Source of the DNA: UBA3792 sp045114775
Lineage (GTDB): Bacteria > Bacillota > Clostridia > Christensenellales > CAG-138
DNA: 16,430 nt
NCBI GenBank assembly: GCA_045114775.1
Contig: JBGULC010000030.1
Coordinates: 1 to 16,430, forward strand
Direction of reading: 5' to 3'
In this document: piece by piece, positions 7,020 through 13,806 of the stretch
How the letters are laid out: each line of letters begins with the position of its first letter
How positions within the stretch are numbered: the stretch's first letter is position 1
The notes under the pieces: generated by a model
What the model was told of the DNA's origin: nothing
The model's input: the letters and a program-made list of their open reading frames with translations, nothing else
Database searches by the model: none
Position numbers and translations under genes: made by a program

Positions 7020-7778
7020 ATGATCACGACTCTGCTGTTCGATCTCGGCGGCACGCTGCATTCGGTTATCCGCAAGGAGGATTCGATGGTCCGGTATGCG
7101 GAACGGCTGATCCGCCGCCTTTCCGATTACGGGATCGTGCTTGACACGACGCCGGAACGCCTTGCCGTTTCCCTGCACGAAAACGCCGAAGCGTACAAGC
7201 ATCTTTCGGAGCGGACGCTTACGGAGCTTCCCGAAGCGAAGATCTGGAACGAGCATTATCTCAGGGAGTTTCAGATCGGAGAAGAACGGCTTAAGCCCAT
7301 TGCGGAGGAACTGAGCTTTCTGTATGACTACGACCGGCTGACGATGATGCGTAAGCCGCGTCTTAAGGAAACGATCGAAGAGCTGCACCGCATGGGGATC
7401 CGGATGGGGATCGTCTCCAATATCATTTCGACCTCCCTTGTTCCGCACATGCTGAACGAATACGGCATTGCGCAGTACATGGAATGCATCGTGATGTCGA
7501 GCGAAACCGGCATTCGAAAGCCCGATCCGCGCATCTTTGCGATCGCGTTGGAGCGCATGGGTGTGACGGCGGGGGAGACCGGGTATGTCGGCGACACGAT
7601 CTCGCGCGATGTGCTGGGCGCTAAGAATGCGCATCTCGGGCTGGTCGTGCGTTTGAACAACCCCTCGATCGCACACCGGGACGCCGCCTTTCAAGGCGCA
7701 GACGCCCCGCAGGCAGACTTTGTGATCCATGAACTCTATGAGCTGCCGGAGATCCTCCGGTCAGTCAACGGACGATAA
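7020..7778 (+). CDS. HAD-like hydrolase, first of four tandem paralogues
   Basis: A 252-residue HAD-superfamily protein. Motif I is FDLGGT with nucleophile D8, but the usual second aspartate (DxD) is glycine (G10). Motif II is GIVSN (S133), motif III is RKPDP (K167), motif IV is GDTISRD (D192, D197). A helical cap (~residues 20-110) sits between motifs I and II, as in subfamily I. The start is set by GGAGGGG six bases before the ATG at 7020; the open frame back to 6744 crosses the promoter and operator and is not used. The expected activity is phosphoester or acyl-phosphate hydrolysis, but loss of the acid/base aspartate leaves this open. Some HAD enzymes with DLGN (YihX) are active phosphatases. 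It is the most divergent of the four copies and the first gene of the LacI-controlled operon. Confidence 0.88.
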   Translation: MITTLLFDLGGTLHSVIRKEDSMVRYAERLIRRLSDYGIVLDTTPERLAVSLHENAEAYKHLSERTLTELPEAKIWNEHYLREFQIGEERLKPIAEELSFLYDYDRLTMMRKPRLKETIEELHRMGIRMGIVSNIISTSLVPHMLNEYGIAQYMECIVMSSETGIRKPDPRIFAIALERMGVTAGETGYVGDTISRDVLGAKNAHLGLVVRLNNPSIAHRDAAFQGADAPQADFVIHELYELPEILRSVNGR

Positions 7779-7804
7779 ACCATTCAGTAAAGGAGACGGA
7801 GCAT

Positions 7805-8533
7805 ATGACGGACACCATTTTCTTTGACGTCGGCAACACCCTGCGCATCGTGATTCCGGACAAGGAATTCTCCGACGCCGCCGAGCGCGAGCTGATGGAG
7901 CTGGTCGGCGCAACCGAGCCGCACGACGTATTTTTTGCAAAGCTGCAGGAACGCTGGGAAACCTACCGCAAGGGCGTGAAAAAATCGCTGCTCGACGCCG
8001 GTGAGATGGAGCTTTGGAGTCAGCACCTGCTGCCGGATTACGATCCGGAGCGCGTGTGCGCGCATGCGGGGCGGCTGACCCGGCTCTGGCGCGATCACGA
8101 CGGAAGGCGCGTCCCGCGCGACGACGTGAAATCCACGATCCTTGAGCTCGACCGCCGCGGCTATACGCTCGGCATCATCGCCAACACGATCACCGAGACC
8201 GAAATTCCGGACTGGATGATCGCCGACGGCGTGGCGCACTATTTCAAGGCGGTCATCCTGTCCTCCAAGGTGCGGCTTCGTAAGCCCGATCCGGAGATTT
8301 ATTTTCTCGCCTGCCGCGCCATCGGCAAAAAGCCGGAGCAGTGCGCATACGTGGGCGACAACCCGATCCGCGACGTCGAAGGCACGCGCAAAGCGGGCTT
8401 TGCGATGATGATCCGCATCGACGAACCCGACACGATCAAAAAGGAGCCGCAGGAGATCATCTTAAAGCCCGACTACACGATCACAAGGATCGGCGAGCTT
8501 TTGGACATCTTTCCGCCGCTGAAAGGAGAATGA
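7805..8533 (+). CDS. HAD-like protein, second tandem paralogue, with two altered catalytic motifs
   Basis: A 242-residue protein. Motif I is FDVGNT (D8 kept, second aspartate replaced by G10). Motif II is GIIANT: alanine 126 stands where its three paralogues have serine, the residue that contacts the phosphate. Motif III (LRKPDP, K160) and motif IV (GDNPIRD, D185 and D190) are intact. The cap contains ELWSQHLLPDYD (69-80), which matches a segment shared by the third and fourth copies. AAGGAG lies nine bases before the ATG. With two motif changes this is the copy most likely to have lost phosphatase activity. It may instead be a binding or regulatory protein, or catalyse other chemistry. Both readings are inference. 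Confidence 0.88.
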   Translation: MTDTIFFDVGNTLRIVIPDKEFSDAAERELMELVGATEPHDVFFAKLQERWETYRKGVKKSLLDAGEMELWSQHLLPDYDPERVCAHAGRLTRLWRDHDGRRVPRDDVKSTILELDRRGYTLGIIANTITETEIPDWMIADGVAHYFKAVILSSKVRLRKPDPEIYFLACRAIGKKPEQCAYVGDNPIRDVEGTRKAGFAMMIRIDEPDTIKKEPQEIILKPDYTITRIGELLDIFPPLKGE

Positions 8534-8535
8534 GC

Positions 8536-9303
8536 ATGGCAAACGAACGGGAATTTGACGCAGTCTTTTACGATCTGGGCGGCACCCTGCGCCTTGTCGA
8601 GCGCGACGCCGCATTTGAAGCGGAGGCGCGCCGCAAGATTGCCGAGATGTGCGGCGAAACCGGCGATCCGGACGAATTCTGCAAGTTTCTCGATTACCGC
8701 TACGCGGGCTACCGCAAGTGGTGTTTCGAGACTATGCGCGAAGCGCCGGAGGAGGAGCTTTGGACGAAGTGGCTGACGCCCGAATATGACCGCGAGCTGA
8801 TCAGGAAGAACGCGATCGAGCTGACGATTGAGTACCGCAACAAGGACGGCCGCCGCGTGGTCGCTCCGAACGGCGCACAGTCGATCAAGGACCTGTACGC
8901 AAACGGCTACAAGCTCGGCATCATCTCCAATCTCGTCACCTCGCAGGAGATCCCGCGCTGGCTCAAGGCGGACGGTCTTGAACAGTACTTCGGCGCGGTG
9001 CTGCTGTCCTGCGTGGAGGGCATCCGAAAGCCCGATCCCGCGATCTCCAACAAGGCGTGCGATCTGCTCGGCGTCAAGCCCGAGCGCTGCGTCTACATCG
9101 GCGACAACCTGAACCGCGACGTCGAGGGCACGCGGCTTGCCGGCTACGGCATGTTCATTCTCTACACCACGCCGGAGAAGCTCGCCAAGGAAAAGATCAC
9201 GGATGAGAATCGCCCGGACGCGGTCATCTTCGATTTCAACGAGCTCAAAGAAATCTTCCCGAAGGCACCGCACGTCGCATGGGACAAGGTACGGAGGGTA
9301 TGA
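8536..9303 (+). CDS. HAD-like hydrolase, third tandem paralogue
   Basis: With the start at 8536 the protein has 255 residues. An in-frame ATG at 8530 overlaps the previous stop, but the GAAAGGAG ribosome site at 8521-8528 suits 8536 (seven-base spacing). Motif I is YDLGGT (D13, with G15 in place of the second aspartate), motif II GIISN (S131), motif III IRKPDP (K165), motif IV GDNLNRD (D190, D195). The cap has the shared APEEELWTKWLTPEYD block (70-85). It is closest to the fourth copy by eye, along nearly the whole length. Only two bases separate it from each neighbour's frame boundary. Confidence 0.9.
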   Translation: MANEREFDAVFYDLGGTLRLVERDAAFEAEARRKIAEMCGETGDPDEFCKFLDYRYAGYRKWCFETMREAPEEELWTKWLTPEYDRELIRKNAIELTIEYRNKDGRRVVAPNGAQSIKDLYANGYKLGIISNLVTSQEIPRWLKADGLEQYFGAVLLSCVEGIRKPDPAISNKACDLLGVKPERCVYIGDNLNRDVEGTRLAGYGMFILYTTPEKLAKEKITDENRPDAVIFDFNELKEIFPKAPHVAWDKVRRV

Positions 9304-9305
9304 GC

Positions 9306-10082
9306 ATGAAGCAGGGCATCAAAGCGATCTTTCTGGACCTCGGCGGCACGTTCCGCGTGGTCGATGAGAACAACCGTCCCTTTATCGCGGAAGCGCGCGG
9401 GCGCATCAAGGAGCTGTGCGGCACCGATATGGATCCCGACGCGTTCTATGATTTCCTGAACAAGCGCTACGACGGATACCGCGAATGGGCGCTGAAATAT
9501 ATGTGCGAAGCGCCGGAGGAAATGCTTTGGACGCGCTGGCTCGTGCCCGAATGGGACCGCGAAAAGATCGAAAAAGCGGCAAAGGAGCTGACCTACTGCT
9601 TCCGCAGAGCGAAGGGTGAACGCGTGGTCGTCGAAAAGGGCGTCGAGACCGTCCGCGAATTGAGAAAGCGCGGGTATCTCGTCGGCATCATCAGCGACCT
9701 GATCGGCACGATCGAGATCGACGAGTGGCTCGACCGCGACGGCATCCGCGACCTGTTCTGCACGGTACAGCAGAGTTCGGTGACGATGCTAAGGAAGCCG
9801 CATCCGGCGATCTACTTCCTCGCGCTGTCGGAAGCGGGCGTGCGTCCCGAGGAAAGCTGCTTCGTCGGCGATAACCTGAAGCGCGACATCATCGGCGCAA
9901 AACAGTCGAACTTTGCCGGCACGGTCGGCGCGGAATATCCCGGCGGGCTCGAATTCAAGCTCACCGAGGAGAACCGTCCGGACTGCATCATTCATCACTT
10001 TGACGAGCTTCTGAAGGTCTTCCCGGGCGAAGGCAGATTCTGCCCCGAGACCGCGGAAGATCCCGCGCCGCGCATCAAGTAA
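9306..10082 (+). CDS. HAD-like hydrolase, fourth tandem paralogue
   Basis: A 258-residue protein starting at 9306 behind GGAGGG (9293-9298). Motif I is LDLGGT (D11, with G13 in place of the second aspartate), motif II GIISD (S130), motif III LRKPHP (K164, with histidine where the others have Asp), motif IV GDNLKRD (D189, D194). The cap block EAPEEMLWTRWLVPEWD aligns with that of the third copy, so these two are recent relatives. The copy has an ~15-residue C-terminal extension rich in Pro and charged residues. The junction with the third gene has the same ATGAGCATG arrangement as the second/third junction. Confidence 0.9.
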   Translation: MKQGIKAIFLDLGGTFRVVDENNRPFIAEARGRIKELCGTDMDPDAFYDFLNKRYDGYREWALKYMCEAPEEMLWTRWLVPEWDREKIEKAAKELTYCFRRAKGERVVVEKGVETVRELRKRGYLVGIISDLIGTIEIDEWLDRDGIRDLFCTVQQSSVTMLRKPHPAIYFLALSEAGVRPEESCFVGDNLKRDIIGAKQSNFAGTVGAEYPGGLEFKLTEENRPDCIIHHFDELLKVFPGEGRFCPETAEDPAPRIK

Positions 10083-10102
10083 GCATCGGAAAGGAGCAGG
10101 CA

Positions 10103-11668
10103 ATGGCACAGTACAAGTTTTCCGGCGGAGACGCGCTGGCGCGCGCCGTGGAACGGATTTATGCAAACAACGGCGGCTCGGAATACGGTTTCGAGCCGAT
10201 GAACCTGTATGACGGAGATCACGCGGTGGGTCTTGTGAAACCCGGCGACGGCGTGATCTTCTGCTGCCGCAGAGGCGAGCGCGAGACCGAGCTTACCGAC
10301 GCGTTCACCGATCCGAACTTCAAGGGCTTCGAGCGCACGATGCTCGATCCTCTGGATTTCGTCATCCTCACCATGTACAGCGAACGCTATACCTATCTGC
10401 CGATCGCCTTTGCGCCGAGCAAGGTACAGAAGACGCTCGCAGAGGTGCTCGCCGCAAACGGAAAGACGCAGATGCACCTTGCGGAGAGCGAAAAGTTTGC
10501 GCACGTGACGTTCTTCTTCAACGGCGGCAATCAGATCCCGTTCGACGGCGAAGACGATATCCGCATTCCGTCCCCGAAGGGCGTGCCGTTCGAGACCGTA
10601 CCGGAGCTGAGGTTGCCGGACGTGGCGAAGACCCTGTGCGACGGCGTCGACAAGGGCTATGATTTCATCGTCACAAACTTTGCGAACGGCGACGTCATCG
10701 GGCACACGTCCTCCGATTCCGCGAAGCCCGTCGCCTGCGAAGCGATCAGCCGCTACGTCGGCAAGGTCGTCAGCCATGCGCGGGAGAAGGGCTACACGGT
10801 GCTCGTCACCGCGGATCACGGCAATATTGAAGTCCTGCACACGCCCGAGGGCAAGCCGCATGTTTCGCATACGACCAATCTCGTCGCCTGCGTCGCGCTC
10901 GGCGAAGGCACGGAGCAGCTGAAGGATTCCGGCAAGCTCTGCGACGTTGCGCCGACGATCCTTTCCGCAATGGGCCTCGAGCAGCCCGCGGAAATGACCG
11001 GATCCCCGCTGTTCCGCTTCGGACATGCCGGCAAGGTGCTGCTTCTGATCTGCGACGGCTGGGGACTGGACAAGCCGACCGACAACAATCCGATCTTTAC
11101 GGCGTCGACGCCGGAATGGGATATGCTTCTCAGCAATTACCCCTATGCAAAGCTCGAGGCGTCCGGTCCCGCGGTCGGATTGAAGGAGGGCAAGACGGGC
11201 AATTCCGAGGCGGGGCATATCAACCTCGGCTCGGGGCGCGTGGTGCTGCAGGACGACGTGCGGCTGGACAACGCCATGAAAGACGGCTCGTTTGCCGAAA
11301 ACCCGGTATTCTTAAAGACGCTCGAAACCGTCAAGGAACGCGGCACGGCGCTGCATCTCTTTGCGCTTTTAACCAAGAAGTCCTCGCACGGGTCGATCGA
11401 TTATCCGCTGGCGCTTCTGGACATGGCGAGGAAGGCGGGCGTTAAGAACGTTTATGTGCACGTCATCTTCGACGGACGCTCCACGGAGCCCGGCAGCGCG
11501 CCGACGCTTTTGCGGGAATTCGGCGAAACGATGGAACAAAAGGGCGTCGGGCTCATCGTTTCCGGCGTCGGCAGAGGCGTCGCGCTCGACCGCGATCAGA
11601 ACTGGGCAAAAATACAGCGCACCTATGCGTCTCTTACCGAGGGCAAGGGCGCGCCGTACTGCGAATAA
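10103..11668 (+). CDS. gpmI: Circularly permuted cofactor-independent phosphoglycerate mutase-like protein
   Basis: A 521-residue protein with every conserved block of iPGM once, in rotated order. Residues 1-300 correspond to the canonical second half: GDGVIFCCRRGER (R57, R60), AESEKFAHVTFFFNGG (K131), NFANGDVIGH (D197, H201), TADHGN (D238, H239), SHTTN (H256), then the normal end LEQPAEMTG. After a short linker (RFGHAG) comes the canonical beginning: LLLICDGWGL (D318), GNSEAGH (catalytic S368), LGSGR, DNAMKDGSF. The sequence then runs through HVIFDGR and GRGVALDRD to end at YASLTEGKG, just where the N-terminus picks up. All metal ligands and the nucleophilic serine are present. In the substrate part SDGGVHSH reads TKKSSHGS (histidine kept, H429) and DGRD reads DGRS. 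Length matches the usual ~510. AAGGAG lies six bases before the ATG. It is a 3-/2-phosphoglycerate mutase by family, but the substrate may differ. Confidence 0.92.
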   Translation: MAQYKFSGGDALARAVERIYANNGGSEYGFEPMNLYDGDHAVGLVKPGDGVIFCCRRGERETELTDAFTDPNFKGFERTMLDPLDFVILTMYSERYTYLPIAFAPSKVQKTLAEVLAANGKTQMHLAESEKFAHVTFFFNGGNQIPFDGEDDIRIPSPKGVPFETVPELRLPDVAKTLCDGVDKGYDFIVTNFANGDVIGHTSSDSAKPVACEAISRYVGKVVSHAREKGYTVLVTADHGNIEVLHTPEGKPHVSHTTNLVACVALGEGTEQLKDSGKLCDVAPTILSAMGLEQPAEMTGSPLFRFGHAGKVLLLICDGWGLDKPTDNNPIFTASTPEWDMLLSNYPYAKLEASGPAVGLKEGKTGNSEAGHINLGSGRVVLQDDVRLDNAMKDGSFAENPVFLKTLETVKERGTALHLFALLTKKSSHGSIDYPLALLDMARKAGVKNVYVHVIFDGRSTEPGSAPTLLREFGETMEQKGVGLIVSGVGRGVALDRDQNWAKIQRTYASLTEGKGAPYCE

Positions 11669-11698
11669 AGGATTCCAATTCATTTCAGGAGGTATTTT

Positions 11699-12712
11699 AT
11701 GGTAAATGTCGGTATCATCGGCGCGGGCCGCATCGGTCAGGTCCACGCAAAGAGCATTCTTTCGGGCGTGCCGGATGCGAAGATCGTCGCGCTTGCAGAC
11801 CCCTATATGAAGCCCGAGGTCGCCGAATGGGCGAAGTCCGTCGGCATCGAAAACGTCTGCGCGGATTATCATGAGATTCTGAACGATCCGCGCATCGACG
11901 CCGTTCTGATCTGCGCGTCGACCGATCAGCACGCGCAGCTCTCGCTCGAAGCGATCGCCGCGGGCAAGCACATCTTCTGCGAGAAGCCGATCGACCAGAG
12001 CATTGCAAAGATCGAAGAAGTCAAGGCGGCGCTTGCCGCAAGCCCCAAGAAGCTTGTCTATCAGGTCGGCTTCAACCGCCGCTACGATCACAACTACCGC
12101 GCAATGCGCAAGGCGATCGAGGACGGCAAGATCGGCGAGGTGCAGTTTGTACGCATTTCTTCGCGCGACCCGGAGCCCCCGCCCGCAAAGTACGTTGCGC
12201 TGTCCGGCGGCATCTTCATGGACATGATGATCCATGATCTCGATATGGTGCGCTATCTCTCCGGTCAGGAGATCGTCGAGCTCTACGCGCAGGGCGCGTG
12301 CCTGATCGATCCCGCGATCGGTGAAGCGGGCGACGTGGACACGGCGACGATCACGCTGAAGCTAAGTAACGGCGCGCTTGCGACGATCGACGGTTCCCGC
12401 AAGGCGGTGTACGGCTACGATCAGCGCGGCGAGGTGTTCGGTTCAAAGGGCTGTGTGATGAACGCAAACGACAGTGAATCCAACATCGTCCTGTCCACGG
12501 TGGACGGCGTGACCGGTGAAAAGCCGCTGTGGTTCTTCCTCGAGCGCTACATGGGCTCGTATCAGGCGGAGGTCCGCGAGTTCATCGACTGCGTGAAGAA
12601 CGGTAAGGATCCGTGGGTCGGCATCGAGGACGGGCTTCTGTCCATCAAGCTGGCGCTCGCATGCAGCAAGTCTCTCAAAGAAAACCGTCCCGTCCGGATC
12701 GACGAAATCTGA
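11699..12712 (+). CDS. iolG: Gfo/Idh/MocA oxidoreductase, inositol 2-dehydrogenase-like
   Basis: A 337-residue NAD(P)-dependent dehydrogenase. The N-terminal Rossmann fold starts GIIGAGRIGQVHAK (5-18). The catalytic lysine is in CEKP (K96). The C-terminal sheet domain carries GGIFMDMMIHDLDM (170-183) with D175 and H179, equivalent to the Lys-Asp-His triad of Bacillus IolG. Downstream text such as ATIDGSRKAVYGYDQRGEVFG also resembles IolG closely. The enzyme would oxidise the axial hydroxyl of myo-inositol to the 2-keto form; other cyclitols and sugars are alternatives in this family. None of the other iol genes (iolB, C, D, E) is in the window, so the symbol is a family label. It sits between the mutase and the GAPDH gene (30 and 15 bases), behind AGGAGG. 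Confidence 0.88.
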   Translation: MVNVGIIGAGRIGQVHAKSILSGVPDAKIVALADPYMKPEVAEWAKSVGIENVCADYHEILNDPRIDAVLICASTDQHAQLSLEAIAAGKHIFCEKPIDQSIAKIEEVKAALAASPKKLVYQVGFNRRYDHNYRAMRKAIEDGKIGEVQFVRISSRDPEPPPAKYVALSGGIFMDMMIHDLDMVRYLSGQEIVELYAQGACLIDPAIGEAGDVDTATITLKLSNGALATIDGSRKAVYGYDQRGEVFGSKGCVMNANDSESNIVLSTVDGVTGEKPLWFFLERYMGSYQAEVREFIDCVKNGKDPWVGIEDGLLSIKLALACSKSLKENRPVRIDEI

Positions 12713-12727
12713 AAAAGGAGCACACCT

Positions 12728-13792
12728 ATGGCAAAAATCAGAGTCGGTGTCGCCGGTTACGGCACCATCGGTCAGCGTCTGGCTGACGGCGTCGCCCTGC
12801 AGGGCGATATGGAACTTGTCGGCATCGCGGATCTTGCGCCTACGCTTGCGATCCGCGCGCTGCGCGAAAACGATATGATCGGCGCGAACGACGTAAAGTA
12901 CAACCTGTACCTTGTCGACGGCGCGGACAAAGAAGCGTTCGAGCGCTATGATATCCCGGTTGCGGGGACGTTCGAGGAACTGTGTAAAAGCGTCGATATC
13001 ATGCTCGACTCTTCGCCGGGCGGCGTCGGCGCCAAGAATAAAGAACTCTATCAGAAGGTCGGCGTCAAGGCGATCTTCCAGGGCGGCGAAAAGAACTCCG
13101 TCGCGGACGTGTTCTTCCACGGCTATGCGAACTATGAAAAGGGCGTCGGTCAGGACTACCTGAAGCTCACGAGCTGCAACACGACGGGTCTCATCCGCAC
13201 CGTCGACTGCCTCGACCGCGAGATCGGCATCGAAAAGGTCGCGATTACGATCATCCGCCGCGTCGCGGATCCGGGCGATTATCACCGCGGACTCACGAAC
13301 GCGCTGCAGATCGACAAGGCGCCGTCTCATCAGGCGGTCGACCTGATGACGATTATGCCGCACGTCGAAGCGACGGGCATCCTCGTGCACACGCCGGTCA
13401 CGCATGGACATATCATCACCGTGCTCGCAACCGCAAAGGACGGCAAGAAGATCACGCGCGAGATGGCGCTCGAGGCGTTCCGGAAGCACCCGCGCATCCG
13501 CACCGTCACGATCGACGAGGGCTTCAAGGGCAACGCGAGTCTCTTCAAGTACGCGCGCGACCTCGGCAACCGCCGCGGCGACATGTATGAGATCGGGCTT
13601 TGGGAGGACAGCATCGTTGAGAGCGGCAACGACATCATGTACGCGATCAACATTCCGCAGGAAAGCGTGACAATCCCCGAAACGATCGACGCGATCCGCG
13701 CAGCGATGAAGATGCAGCTTACCCGCGAGGAAGGCACCGCAAAGACCAACGAATATCTGAAGATCGGTCGGTTCAAGAAACTGCAGAAATAA
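12728..13792 (+). CDS. gap2: Archaeal-type (type II) glyceraldehyde-3-phosphate dehydrogenase-like enzyme
   Basis: A 354-residue protein resembling the archaeal GAPDH family rather than bacterial GapA. Diagnostic parts are GYGTIGQR (10-17, dinucleotide site), SSPGGVGAKNKELY (95-108), KAIFQGGEK (114-122), the catalytic cysteine in TSCNTTGL (C150; bacterial enzymes have SCTTN), YARDLGNRRGDMYEIGLWEDS (275-295) and GNDIMYAINIPQES. It would oxidise an aldehyde phosphate with NAD(P) and phosphate to the acyl phosphate. Segments that in archaeal enzymes read, from memory, KKGPINAI and PSHHGPD are HRGLTNAL and PSHQAVD here. A longer loop lies at ~40-60. Both changes may affect substrate or cofactor choice. 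It is followed after 14 bases by the phosphoglycerate kinase gene, so the acyl phosphate is passed to the next enzyme. The alternative is an aldehyde-phosphate dehydrogenase for a C4 or larger substrate. Confidence 0.9.
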   Translation: MAKIRVGVAGYGTIGQRLADGVALQGDMELVGIADLAPTLAIRALRENDMIGANDVKYNLYLVDGADKEAFERYDIPVAGTFEELCKSVDIMLDSSPGGVGAKNKELYQKVGVKAIFQGGEKNSVADVFFHGYANYEKGVGQDYLKLTSCNTTGLIRTVDCLDREIGIEKVAITIIRRVADPGDYHRGLTNALQIDKAPSHQAVDLMTIMPHVEATGILVHTPVTHGHIITVLATAKDGKKITREMALEAFRKHPRIRTVTIDEGFKGNASLFKYARDLGNRRGDMYEIGLWEDSIVESGNDIMYAINIPQESVTIPETIDAIRAAMKMQLTREEGTAKTNEYLKIGRFKKLQK

Positions 13793-13806
13793 CAGAGAGG
13801 TTCAAC

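Noticed and set aside
9995..11218. A 407-residue minus-strand frame opposite the permuted mutase
   Set aside because: It has no recognisable motif and an Arg/Ala/Val-rich shadow composition, and it overlaps a clearly real gene.
10103..11668. Two partial phosphoglycerate mutase genes fused or misassembled
   Set aside because: There is no duplicated or missing block, the frame is continuous, the total length is normal, and the canonical termini are joined by a short linker at the expected place. Permutation explains this better, though reads should confirm it.
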